From contig JBBTBY010000175.1 in NCBI GenBank assembly GCA_038043445.1, positions 1 to 33,280 of the forward strand: a stretch of DNA of 33,280 bases. The letters run 5' to 3'. The position numbers and the translations under genes are program-made. Below, piece by piece: positions 17,289-25,902 of the stretch (the first letter of the stretch is position 1; each line of letters opens with the position of its first letter). The notes under the pieces were generated by a model. The model saw only the letters and a list, made by a program, of their open reading frames with translations, searched no databases and had not been told where the DNA came from. The stretch comes from Spirochaetota bacterium. Lineage in GTDB: Bacteria > Spirochaetota > Brachyspiria > Brachyspirales > JACRPF01.

Positions 17289-18695
17289 CTATCGCGGCAG
17301 CGATCGCTTGATATATTCCACTATCGATTTCGTGCTGATCTTGACCGCTTCTATGGCGACTTCTTTCATGATACGGGAAAGCTCCTGTTCGGAGGCTATC
17401 ATCTTATCGGCAAGGGCTTCATCGATCATGCGGCGTATCGTGGCGGTATCCACGGCCGGACCGTCCGTTGAACGTTCCGGCGCAACGCCCGCCCTATCGA
17501 TGAGGGCGTTGCCGGCCATGGCGGGTATTGCGGCATCATCGATAGCCGGGACGGCATCTTCGGGGACGCTATCGAGCAGAGGCGGGGCATCGTTCGCGTC
17601 GGCTATGGCGATATCCGGCATTGCATCCGGCGTATCACCCGCTTTCATGTCCTTCATCATTGCCTCTATGTCGTCGGCACCCTTGAGGAGGGCATCGATA
17701 TCGGCATTCTCATTGCCGGTTTTTGTATCCGCCTCGAGCGCGGGTATATCGTCAAGTCCTTCTATCTGAATGCCGGCGTCGTCATCCGCTGAGGATGCAC
17801 CGCCCTTGTCGGCTGCCGCAAAGAACGGTTGATGATGCATTGTCATGGCTCCCTCCCGGGGAACGGCCGGGGCTGCACGATATGCCCGGGCTGTCATTAT
17901 CATAATACCTGAAACAAGGCCGATGAGCAAGAGTACCAGGGATATCATGGTGCCGCGATATATCCGTGCTGTCCCGTCGGCACGGATGAGCACCGCTTCG
18001 TCCGGCAGGCGGAGGCCCGCGTTGAGCGAACGCGTACGAGTGAAGGGTATTTCCATGAAGAGCATGTCGCCGATAAGGCGCCGATAATGCATTACGTTCA
18101 TCTCCGGCGTTCCGTCGCGGAAATGTATGCGGCCTTCGCTCACGTAGTAGACCACATCGGGGAGCGTGAGCGAGAGAAGACCTACGCTCTTGTTCGCTTT
18201 CTCATATTCGGCGGCGCATTGCCGCTCCTTCGATATCGTCAGATACGTTTTCAATCCCCATTCAAAGGAGCCGGCAGCAAGGGCGCATAAAGCAGCGAGG
18301 GCGATGCCGCTCTTCAATACTGCACGGCGCGTCTCGAGCAAGGGTATCATATTCCTAAACATCCCTGGTATTCGCAGTATACGCAGAAATCGCAGATACG
18401 TGAGAGGCGCGAGGAAGGTAAGCTCGGGGATGACGGCAAGAACGGATAGAACAGGGACGGCACCCAATGCATCGGCGATGCCGTATTTCGAGAGGAAGTA
18501 TTCGCGACGATCGCCCGATGTCAGCCGCACAAGGAAGTCCGCGAGGAAGAGGATATCGATGACGCCGCTGAGGACAACGATCGCACGTCCGCTGGCCGGT
18601 GTGAATTCGGTAACAAAGAGGCATATTGACAACAGTACGAACAGGGGCTGGATGCGGTCCCAGCGCCGTATTATCGGGGAGAGATCGATGATCAT
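17289..18695 (-). CDS. Voltage-sensor-like membrane protein without K+ filter, acidic cytoplasmic tail
   Basis: A 468-residue membrane protein resembling the voltage-sensor half of ion channels. Hydrophobic segments: S1 about 17-30, S2 about 37-58 (DILFLADFLVRLTSG), S3 about 72-90, S4 about 95-115, another at 128-146 and a last one at 249-268. S4 reads YLRFLRILRIPGMFRNM, with arginines at every third position (102, 105, 108) as in voltage sensors. Where a channel has its pore loop, residues 147-248 form a roughly 100-residue extracytoplasmic section with no TVGYG-type filter. Residues 270-468 are an acidic, Asp/Ala-rich tail followed by an amphipathic helix (VDTATIRRMIDEALADKMI). Function is unknown. 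It is divergent from the cyclase gene, with its own sigma-70-like promoter and only a weak ribosome site. Confidence 0.78.
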   Translation of the reverse strand: MIIDLSPIIRRWDRIQPLFVLLSICLFVTEFTPASGRAIVVLSGVIDILFLADFLVRLTSGDRREYFLSKYGIADALGAVPVLSVLAVIPELTFLAPLTYLRFLRILRIPGMFRNMIPLLETRRAVLKSGIALAALCALAAGSFEWGLKTYLTISKERQCAAEYEKANKSVGLLSLTLPDVVYYVSEGRIHFRDGTPEMNVMHYRRLIGDMLFMEIPFTRTRSLNAGLRLPDEAVLIRADGTARIYRGTMISLVLLLIGLVSGIMIMTARAYRAAPAVPREGAMTMHHQPFFAAADKGGASSADDDAGIQIEGLDDIPALEADTKTGNENADIDALLKGADDIEAMMKDMKAGDTPDAMPDIAIADANDAPPLLDSVPEDAVPAIDDAAIPAMAGNALIDRAGVAPERSTDGPAVDTATIRRMIDEALADKMIASEQELSRIMKEVAIEAVKISTKSIVEYIKRSLPR

Positions 18696-18726
18696 TCAGT
18701 CATTGCCTGCTATTGTCTTCATTACC

Positions 18727-18755
18727 ATTATCGGCAAAGGAGTGTCGAATATCAA
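18727..18755 (-). promoter_or_regulatory. Sigma-70 promoter of the voltage-sensor-like gene
   Basis: Reverse strand: TTGATA (18755-18750), a 17-bp spacer, then GATAAT (18732-18727). The predicted start near 18720 gives a leader of about 25 nt before the ATG at 18695. Confidence 0.65.
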
Positions 18756-18828
18756 GAATTTTCGGTATTACGGGAGTACGGTAGACCGCGGAATTCTTCT
18801 TTGCATCGTATAAACGCTGACCCGTCGA

Positions 18829-18856
18829 TTGACGGCAGGGATATGCCGGATATAAT
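18829..18856 (+). promoter_or_regulatory. Sigma-70 promoter of the cyclase gene
   Basis: TTGACG (18829-18834), a 16-bp spacer, then a perfect TATAAT (18851-18856). The start would be near 18863, with a leader of about 50 nt and GGAG before the ATG at 18913. Confidence 0.75.
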
Positions 18857-18912
18857 ATCCGTGTGGGCCGCACAATCGATCCAATCTCACCCCTTGGCAA
18901 TGGAGTAATCGT

Positions 18913-20733
18913 ATGAGCACTCGCGCGGAAAAGCCGTCCATGAAGATAGGCACGAAACTTATTCTCATTGTTTCAGGGATAATCATCCTGTCGCTGGCGA
19001 CCATGACGGTGCTCGCGACCGTGTTCTTTAAGCGCGATAATGAAACGCGACTTCGGGAGAACAATCATCAATTAGCGGGTATTATCGCCCTGAAAGTGAA
19101 GAGCGATATCACCTCTCTCATCGCCGATATGCGTTTTGCCGCAGCCGTGCTCAAGGACGGGGGCGACAGGCAGAAGCTTGCCGAGCGATTCTTTACGAGC
19201 GATTCGATCGCGGCAGCGGCGCTGGTACGCAGGGACGGCGAGCGCGGCAATGTGCGCGTGTTCCTTGCCAATCCTGCCGCGGCGATGCCGGTCGAAAAAT
19301 TCCGCGAAGTGCTTCTTGACGGCGAGCGCTTTGTCCGTGCGGTCAACGGGGAAACGGTCGTCGATAATGTCTCCGATATCCTTGGGGTGCCGGCGGTAGC
19401 CGTCGCTGTTCCGACGGGGGTTGGGGAATACACCATCAGTCTCTGTAAGGCGGCGATATTCCTCGATGCGTTCCGGCAGTCGGGGATAACGGAGACGTTC
19501 ATGGTCAACGGCGCGGGCGATGTCATCGCACATCCGAAAGGGGAGATTGTCCTCGCCAAGGGCAATTATCGCACCCTGCCTGTCGTTGCGATGATGCTCA
19601 CCAGTCCCACCGACAACAGCGAGACACGATATGTCTTTTCCGGCATTCGCTACCGCGGTGCGTTCAAGAAGATCGGCATCGGCGGTGTCGGCGTCATCGC
19701 GACGGCTGCCGAGGATAAGGTGTTCGCGGAAGTGTATAATATACAGCGGCGTAATCTTCTCATCTCGATAATAGTCCTTACGCTCGCGATACTCGTCGTG
19801 TACTTCTTCGCGAAAACGCTCACCGGCCCCATCGTACGGCTGGTGAAGGCGACGAAGGATATCGAAGAAGGGCGTTTCAATGTGGCTATTACCGCGGCAT
19901 CGGGCGATGAGATCGGCGTGCTTACCCGATCGTTCGTACAGATGGGAAAAGGGCTCGAAGAGCGAGAGCGCATAAAAGAGGCGTTCGGGAAATTCGTGAA
20001 CAAGGACATAGCCGAGCGCGCCGCGAAGGGCGAGATAAAGCTCGGCGGCGAGCGTAAGCGTGTGACGGTGTTCTTTTCAGATATACGATCCTTTACCGCG
20101 ATGTCCGAGAAGCTTTCTCCGGAAGAAGTGGTCGATTTCCTCAATCAATACATGGGCCGCATGGTCCGCTGCATCGAGGCTACCGGCGGCGTTGTCGATA
20201 AATTCATCGGCGATGCCATCATGGCTGTCTGGGGCGCGCCGGTGTCCACCGGGCAGGATACGGCGAGCGCCATAGACGCGGTGCTCGCGATGCGCGAGTC
20301 GCTCAAGGAATTCAATGTCGGACGCGGTACCGACACGAAGCCGCGCATCAGCATCGGGGCGGGCATACACTCCGGCGATGTGCTCGTCGGTCAGATCGGG
20401 AGCGAGCACAGGCTCGAGTATACCGTCATCGGTGATACGGTCAATCTCACGTCGCGTATCGAATCGCTCACGAAACCTTTCGGTGCGGACATACTGATAT
20501 CGGAAGAGGCCTACCGCGAGGTGAAGGACCGTTATACGTTCGCGCCGATGAAAAAAATAAAGGTGAAAGGAAAAACCGAGCCGCAGCAGGTCTATGCGGT
20601 GCTCGGGCGCATCGGGGATGCGAAGGCGTTCCGATCGATAGAGGAGTTGAGAAGCACGCTCGGCATCGTATTGAAGGACGGTGTTATGGGCGATGATGAG
20701 GAAGAAAAGAAGTATGAGATCCTCGATGCGTGA
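18913..20733 (+). CDS. Membrane-bound class III adenylate cyclase with HAMP domain
   Basis: Makes cAMP from ATP in response to an external signal. It has 606 residues: a basic N-terminus, TM1 (13-38), a periplasmic Cache-like sensor (about 40-280), TM2 (280-301), HAMP (302-355) and the cyclase domain (375-565). The catalytic set is complete: metal Asp 390 in FFSDIRSF, metal Asp 434 and Lys 430 in VDKFIGDAIMAVWG (the Lys is the ATP-selecting residue in this family), and the transition-state Asn and Arg in IGDTVNLTSRIE. Adenylate rather than guanylate cyclase activity is inferred from that Lys. The end overlaps the next gene by about 40 bases, so the FecR/PEGA protein is translationally coupled to it. 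Confidence 0.94.
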   Translation: MSTRAEKPSMKIGTKLILIVSGIIILSLATMTVLATVFFKRDNETRLRENNHQLAGIIALKVKSDITSLIADMRFAAAVLKDGGDRQKLAERFFTSDSIAAAALVRRDGERGNVRVFLANPAAAMPVEKFREVLLDGERFVRAVNGETVVDNVSDILGVPAVAVAVPTGVGEYTISLCKAAIFLDAFRQSGITETFMVNGAGDVIAHPKGEIVLAKGNYRTLPVVAMMLTSPTDNSETRYVFSGIRYRGAFKKIGIGGVGVIATAAEDKVFAEVYNIQRRNLLISIIVLTLAILVVYFFAKTLTGPIVRLVKATKDIEEGRFNVAITAASGDEIGVLTRSFVQMGKGLEERERIKEAFGKFVNKDIAERAAKGEIKLGGERKRVTVFFSDIRSFTAMSEKLSPEEVVDFLNQYMGRMVRCIEATGGVVDKFIGDAIMAVWGAPVSTGQDTASAIDAVLAMRESLKEFNVGRGTDTKPRISIGAGIHSGDVLVGQIGSEHRLEYTVIGDTVNLTSRIESLTKPFGADILISEEAYREVKDRYTFAPMKKIKVKGKTEPQQVYAVLGRIGDAKAFRSIEELRSTLGIVLKDGVMGDDEEEKKYEILDA

Positions 20734-22696
20734 TGCGATCGCCGTCGGAGCATCGCTCGCGATCTGTGCGGGTGCGTCGATGGCGTTATATATTGACGCG
20801 AATCTTTCGCGTACGCAGAGCGGCCAGGCGATAGGTACGGTGTCATACACGCGAAAGAGCGCCGAGCGCAGGCCATCCGATGATGTGGTATGGGATGCCG
20901 TCAAGCGCGAAAGTCCGCTCTATGATAAGGACACCGTACGTACCGATGATGATTCATCCGCCGTCCTTACGCTCACCGACGGTACGAAGCTCACGCTCGA
21001 TGAGCAGACGATGATAACGATAGAACGCCCGTCCCGCGGCGGTGTTCGCGTAGGCCTTGAGCGGGGCGCGATGCGTGCGGCACGTACCGAGGCTGCCTCG
21101 GGGCAGATGCGTGTTTCCGCGTCCGGCGGTGCCGTCGCAATGACGACCGGTGATGCCGTCATACGGGCCGATAACTCTAATTTGACCGCATCGGTGGCAT
21201 CCGGTTCGGCGACCGTCACTGCGGTGAAAGGCCAGATCATGGTCGGCGCCCGCGAAGAGGCTGTCGTTGCGAGCGGCACTGCGGTGAAAAAGGCGGATGC
21301 GATAGCCCTTATTACGCCGGCGTTCGACGAAGTGTTCGTCGCGGCCGATATCGATGTTCCCGTGACGTTCCGATGGAGCGGCGGAGCGCGCGCAACGCTC
21401 ATCGTTTCGTCTGATCATGCATTCAATGATGTTGTCCTCACGCGGAAGAACGAGAGCAATGCATCGATCGTGCCGCTCGCCGCCGGAAGATATTTCTGGC
21501 GTGTGACATCGGGTCCGGTATCGAGCGAGGTACGCCGCGTCATCATAGAGAAGGCCGCTCTGCCGACGCTCATTGCACCGGCGGATGGGGCGGTGATACG
21601 GCAGAAGGCCGCATCGCTTGTCACTTTCACGTGGCATATGCCCACGGCGATATCATCGACTTTGGAGATATCCGCCGACAATGAATTCAGAACGGTAACG
21701 AAGTCCGCGCCTACCGCATTATCGGAGATAGCGCGGAGCATGGCGCTTGGACCGTATTTCTGGCGGGTGCGTTCGGTGATCGATACCGGGTACAGGACAT
21801 CGGAAATAGTGAGCGCTGCCCGTGCGCTCACCGTTACCAATGCCGTTTCGCCGCGGGTGACGCTCGTCTATCCCGCCGACGGCGCATCGATGGATGGCGA
21901 GAGTGCATCGAATGCCTTCAGCTGTTCGCCGGTTGACGGCGCCCGTTCGTATACCCTTGTCGTGAGCCGTGACGGATCGGGGACCGATGCGGTCTTTCAG
22001 GGCGTTTCCGAGCTCAACGTCATATCGGTCGTCAAGCATATCGCGCCGGGGGAATACCGCTGGCGTATGCGGGCCAATGACGGGAGTGCCGAGATAGCCG
22101 CTTCTGCGACACGACGTCTTATCGTGACGGGAGCAATGTCCGGGGCTGCCGCGGGATCTACGAATATATCGATGATCGCAACGAATACGCCGCAGACGAA
22201 CGGTCCGATGGCGGCAGTGAAGGACAAGCCGGTGAGACCGAGACCGATCGTTGTCCCGGTGAAGACGAATATTGTTCAGAACAAAGAACCGATGCGGAGA
22301 ACGAATGCGGCGAGGACGGCGTCTCCGGTGACGGCGATATCCCTTTCGGTGAGCCCGCCGGGGGCGACGGTCGTATATATGGTGAACGGTAAACCGCGAG
22401 CGATGACATCAGGCATAAGCGTCATTGCGCCCGGGACGTATACCGTTTTCGCTTCGCTCGACGGCTACATCCCGCTGAAAAGAACGGTCACCATCGCGAA
22501 AGGGGAGACGAATGCCGTCGCCCTCGAACTGCGAAGGAAAGTGATCGTGACCGAGCGTATCACGCTCCTCGATGATACCGTGATCTCCGGCAAGATCGTC
22601 AAGCAGACGGCGGCGGAAGTGCATATCGATACCGATGACGGCAGGAAGATCATAAAGCGCGACGAGATACAGGGTGTTCAGTACCTGAAGAAATAG
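20693..22696 (+). CDS. FecR-domain and PEGA-domain envelope protein
   Basis: A 667-residue exported or membrane-anchored protein. After a basic start comes one hydrophobic segment (about 15-34, AIAVGASLAICAGASMALYI), then a FecR domain (about 47-200: DTVRTDDDSSAVLTLTDGTKLTLDEQTMITI, GAMRAA). Three repeats of roughly 95 residues follow (210-480), each with PADGA-type openings and a closing YFWRV or YRWRM, like fibronectin-type modules. A Thr/Asn/Pro-rich linker leads to a PEGA domain (about 545-610: SVSPPGATVVYMVNG and SLDGYIPLKRTVTI) and a final small beta module (VISGKIVKQTAAEVHI). Here FecR is unlikely to control an iron-type sigma factor; it is probably a ligand- or glycan-binding envelope part. 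The start is uncertain among 20681 (GTG), 20693, 20696 and 20714; all overlap the cyclase end. Confidence 0.85.
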   Translation: MMRKKRSMRSSMRDAIAVGASLAICAGASMALYIDANLSRTQSGQAIGTVSYTRKSAERRPSDDVVWDAVKRESPLYDKDTVRTDDDSSAVLTLTDGTKLTLDEQTMITIERPSRGGVRVGLERGAMRAARTEAASGQMRVSASGGAVAMTTGDAVIRADNSNLTASVASGSATVTAVKGQIMVGAREEAVVASGTAVKKADAIALITPAFDEVFVAADIDVPVTFRWSGGARATLIVSSDHAFNDVVLTRKNESNASIVPLAAGRYFWRVTSGPVSSEVRRVIIEKAALPTLIAPADGAVIRQKAASLVTFTWHMPTAISSTLEISADNEFRTVTKSAPTALSEIARSMALGPYFWRVRSVIDTGYRTSEIVSAARALTVTNAVSPRVTLVYPADGASMDGESASNAFSCSPVDGARSYTLVVSRDGSGTDAVFQGVSELNVISVVKHIAPGEYRWRMRANDGSAEIAASATRRLIVTGAMSGAAAGSTNISMIATNTPQTNGPMAAVKDKPVRPRPIVVPVKTNIVQNKEPMRRTNAARTASPVTAISLSVSPPGATVVYMVNGKPRAMTSGISVIAPGTYTVFASLDGYIPLKRTVTIAKGETNAVALELRRKVIVTERITLLDDTVISGKIVKQTAAEVHIDTDDGRKIIKRDEIQGVQYLKK

Positions 22697-22700
22697 ACAT

Positions 22701-22728
22701 GCGGGGTGTTGGGATATCGATGCCCCGC
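22701..22728 (+). terminator. Hairpin between the FecR/PEGA gene and the sulfatase gene
   Basis: GCGGGG (22701-22706) pairs with CCCCGC (22723-22728) across a 16-base loop, immediately after the FecR-gene stop. It touches the stop codon of the converging sulfatase gene. No U-run follows on either strand, so it may be a shared weak terminator. Confidence 0.35.
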
Positions 22729-24071
22729 TACAGAGCGTCGGCGTTCCGTATCACCGGGGCCTTGCCGCCTGCGGAGACAATGCACTGTGTGATCGCCTCT
22801 GCGAGCGCTGTGCGTACCGATGCATACGCGTGTTCGCGGACGAGGTTTTTTCGTTCATGCGGATCGTTCTCAAGGTCGTAGAGATGATATTCATGATAGA
22901 CCTCGCCGCCCGCGTGATTTCCGCTCCAGGGCTTATCGCTTTTCACCCATATCTCATATTTCCATTTCTTCGTCCGTATCGTACGCCCGACATGATCTTC
23001 ACTTATCTCTGCGTATACCATATCGCGCCAAGCCGTTGTTCCCTGCACGAGCGCTGACAGGTCCTCGCCGCGCATGACGGACGGTTTCTGTACACCTGCC
23101 GCACCAAGCACGGTCGGTGTCGCATCGAGAAGACTTACGAGCCCGTCGCACACGTTTCCTCCGGTAAAGCCGGGTCCCCGCACGATGAACGGAATGCGCA
23201 GGCAGCTGTCATGGCAGGCGCGCTTGTACTCCTTGTTCCGTGTCCGGAAATGCGTGCCATGGTCGCTCGTGTAGATGATAAGCGTGTTCTCGTATATGCC
23301 GCGGCGTTTGAGCAGAGCGACGATACGACCGACATTCGCGTCAATGGCATTGCAGCAGCCGAGATAATCGGGATAATTCTCACGCCAGTCGCCTTCGGTC
23401 CCGGCAAGATCGCCCGGCACTGCAAAGTCCTTGAATTTTTCCCTTGAGCCGTGCGGTCCTTCGTAGCGGTTATGATCGTTCTGATGATGCGGTTCGATGA
23501 ATGAGGTGAACAGGAAGAACGGCTTTTTCAGATCGCGCGACGAAAGATAGTCGATGATGAAGTCGCCCTGCGCATCGGCGCGAAATCTCCCTTCCGGGAA
23601 TACGCGCTTATTGCCATCTGCGTCGAACATATGGCCGTCATAGCTGTGCGATGTGAATTCAAGCACATCGGATGCTATCCAGAAATCCCTGTATCCGCCG
23701 CGGCGTTCCATCGGCACGGGGTGCTCGCGGAAATCCTCGGTCCCGTTCCTGTCATTGGACGCGAGGTGCCATTTGCCGATATAGCCAACTTCATAGCCGC
23801 AATCCGAAAGATAATGCGCCATCGTCTTTTCGTTCTGCGCAAGCGCGATGCCGTTGACATAGCAGCCGGTCTCTGTCGCCCACTTGCCTGTCTGCAGCGC
23901 CGCGCGTGCCGGTCCGCACACCGGCTGACAGGTGAACGCATTCTCGAAACGTACGCCTTCGGAGGCGATCGCATCGAGATTCGGCGTCACGGGGAGCTTC
24001 TGGCCGTAGCAACCCATGGTGTCCCATCGCTGCTGATCGGAAAAGATGAAGATGATGTTCGGCTTTTTCAC
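22728..24071 (-). CDS. Sulfatase, Cys-type (A), no signal peptide
   Basis: A 447-residue type I sulfatase that would hydrolyse sulfate esters, probably on sugars. The active-site motif CGPAR (C52-R56) is Cys-type, so the cysteine must be converted to formylglycine; no maturase gene lies in the window. Metal and phosphate-type ligands appear as FSDQQRWDTMGCYG at the N-terminus, YIGKWHL and YTSDHGTH. The start is a GTG at 24071: AGGAG lies six bases upstream, overlapping the previous stop, and the protein then begins directly with KKPNIIFIFSD. There is thus no signal peptide, and the enzyme is predicted cytoplasmic. It is the last gene of the sulfatase/PHP run, 10 bp after the PHP gene. Choline- or N-sulfoglucosamine-type substrates are possible; none is shown. 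Confidence 0.94.
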   Translation of the reverse strand: MKKPNIIFIFSDQQRWDTMGCYGQKLPVTPNLDAIASEGVRFENAFTCQPVCGPARAALQTGKWATETGCYVNGIALAQNEKTMAHYLSDCGYEVGYIGKWHLASNDRNGTEDFREHPVPMERRGGYRDFWIASDVLEFTSHSYDGHMFDADGNKRVFPEGRFRADAQGDFIIDYLSSRDLKKPFFLFTSFIEPHHQNDHNRYEGPHGSREKFKDFAVPGDLAGTEGDWRENYPDYLGCCNAIDANVGRIVALLKRRGIYENTLIIYTSDHGTHFRTRNKEYKRACHDSCLRIPFIVRGPGFTGGNVCDGLVSLLDATPTVLGAAGVQKPSVMRGEDLSALVQGTTAWRDMVYAEISEDHVGRTIRTKKWKYEIWVKSDKPWSGNHAGGEVYHEYHLYDLENDPHERKNLVREHAYASVRTALAEAITQCIVSAGGKAPVIRNADAL

Positions 24072-24081
24072 CAGGGACTCC

Positions 24082-25902
24082 TTACTCGAACCATATCGGG
24101 CTGGAGTAGGCGATGTGATTGTCGATCTGCGTGATACGTACATACCAATTCGACGGTTCTCCCGATGTTTCGGTGATGTCGCCCTGATATTCCGTGCCCC
24201 CCGGTGTAAGCCGCGTATACGGATCGCCGTTCCTGAAGACATCGATCTTCTTTATCGTATTCTCGGCCGCGATATCGATATGTATCGTTTTCTTCTGTTC
24301 GTTCTTCACGACGGAGCCCATGAGCATTCCATTGCCGGTGATGACGAGGCGTATGCGCGCATTCGTCGTGCCGTAGACATGACGTTTTCGGTATGCGTCG
24401 AGTATCGATGCCGTATCGAGCGATCTTGAGAATACCGCAGTAATGCCGTTGGTGCCGACATGCCCTTTGTGGCCGTCGGAATTGCAGACGAAGCCGTAGT
24501 GATGACCGTTCTTGAGAAAATATCTTCCATGGCGGTCGGGGCGAAAGCTCTTTATCATCGGGATATGTTTCTCGAGCACGATATCGGACTCGTAACTTCC
24601 GTGGCAGGAGAATATCTCAAGCACCGGCTCGATGCGCTCATCGGTGGAAAGCCATTCCCCCGGGGGAAGCCCTCCCTGGTTATGGAAATGCGGAATGCTG
24701 AGATAATCTTTTCCGGAAAACCCCTTCCAGAATTCGTCAACGCGTGCATATGAAGGGACATCTATCTCTTCGTACTCCGGTGTCCAGCCGAAAAGCATGA
24801 CCGTGTCGCCGCGTTTGCAGCGGTATTCGATGGCGGGGAAGACGAGGAACTCCCCCGTGCGGTCATATTCTTTCAGCGCTTCCATCGTTCGTTCCCAGCC
24901 GATACGACCGATCTTGTTGCGTTCCTTGTCCCAGGGCTGATGGTGGTCGCTCACCGCATAGAAATCGAGCGCGGCATTGTCGCGGGCGAAGCGCATGAGA
25001 TCGCCCGGATACATGAGGAGCTTCTCTCGTTCGACGCAGTCATTGGAGAACGCCGAGTGCGTGTGTATATCACCCCAGTAGATGTTCATCCCTTCGAAGA
25101 CATTGTCCATCCGCGGTCCATCGAGCATCGATGTTTTTTTCGGCCGTATCGAAACGCCTTTGTCCGAAAAAATGAAGCTTCCGCTTTCAGTGCGCGCAGG
25201 CTTTGCGTTCGCAGAGGCTATCGACGCGAGGTCCGTGACATCGGCGCAGTTCCAGAATTCATCGCGCGGGATGACGACGGTGCGTCTCGCCGTACGTATC
25301 ACCTGCACAGTCTTTGCTTCACGCGGCCGCGTTCGGACGCGAAGCGAAACTTCATGATCGGCAGCGGGGCGGTCATACCCTTTGAACGAGCGTCCGAGAT
25401 CGGGTAGGCCGCGGGTATGTCCGTCAAATACGCGGACATCGATGACATGAGCCGCATCAAGCGTGGGTGCCACCGTTGTCACTTTTGCGCCGGGGCCGTA
25501 GCCGCGGGTATTCTCGCCCCAGCGTATTTCAATCACATCGCCAGCTTCAAGTCCTGTGCCGAGATCGAGGACATACTGACGCATCGCACGAAGCGCGTGG
25601 AAATTCATTCCGCCGCCCTTGATCTCGTTCCCGTGTTCGGCGAACATGTCCTTTTCGAGATTCCATAACCGTTCGGTATAGATGACCGACGGATTGCTTA
25701 CATACGCTTCGACGTATCCATCCATTTCCTGATGAAGCATCGCCGGCCGTGAGGTGCCGATGAGCCCTTGGAAATCGAGTATGATACGCGACTCTCCTTT
25801 CGGAAAATCCGCACCGATGACGAGACGAACGACGAATTCATGCGTATCGCCGGCGAGTACGTCGTCGGGGGTTATTGAAGCTTGAGAGAAGTACCGTTTC
25901 AT
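24082..25902 (-). CDS. PHP-domain metal-dependent hydrolase with N-terminal beta domain
   Basis: A 606-residue predicted metallohydrolase. The second half is a PHP domain: GDIHTHSAFSND gives the first His pair, FYAVSDHHQPW a second site, SIPHFHNQGG a third and FVCNSDGHKG the closing Asp/His. These form the usual multi-metal cluster of PHP phosphoesterases. The first half (about residues 1-270) is mostly beta and unassigned (ADFPKGESRIILDFQGLIG, GDVIEIRWGENTRGYGPGAKV). The C-terminus (IHIDIAAENTIKKIDVFRNGDPY) looks like another beta domain. There is no signal peptide. The ATG at 25902 has AGGAG eight bases upstream and overlaps the preceding sulfatase stop in an ATGA, so translation is coupled. 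Being sandwiched between two sulfatases suggests action on the same substrate; the reaction is unknown. Family members of this shape are sometimes labelled DUF3604. Confidence 0.82.
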   Translation of the reverse strand: MKRYFSQASITPDDVLAGDTHEFVVRLVIGADFPKGESRIILDFQGLIGTSRPAMLHQEMDGYVEAYVSNPSVIYTERLWNLEKDMFAEHGNEIKGGGMNFHALRAMRQYVLDLGTGLEAGDVIEIRWGENTRGYGPGAKVTTVAPTLDAAHVIDVRVFDGHTRGLPDLGRSFKGYDRPAADHEVSLRVRTRPREAKTVQVIRTARRTVVIPRDEFWNCADVTDLASIASANAKPARTESGSFIFSDKGVSIRPKKTSMLDGPRMDNVFEGMNIYWGDIHTHSAFSNDCVEREKLLMYPGDLMRFARDNAALDFYAVSDHHQPWDKERNKIGRIGWERTMEALKEYDRTGEFLVFPAIEYRCKRGDTVMLFGWTPEYEEIDVPSYARVDEFWKGFSGKDYLSIPHFHNQGGLPPGEWLSTDERIEPVLEIFSCHGSYESDIVLEKHIPMIKSFRPDRHGRYFLKNGHHYGFVCNSDGHKGHVGTNGITAVFSRSLDTASILDAYRKRHVYGTTNARIRLVITGNGMLMGSVVKNEQKKTIHIDIAAENTIKKIDVFRNGDPYTRLTPGGTEYQGDITETSGEPSNWYVRITQIDNHIAYSSPIWFE

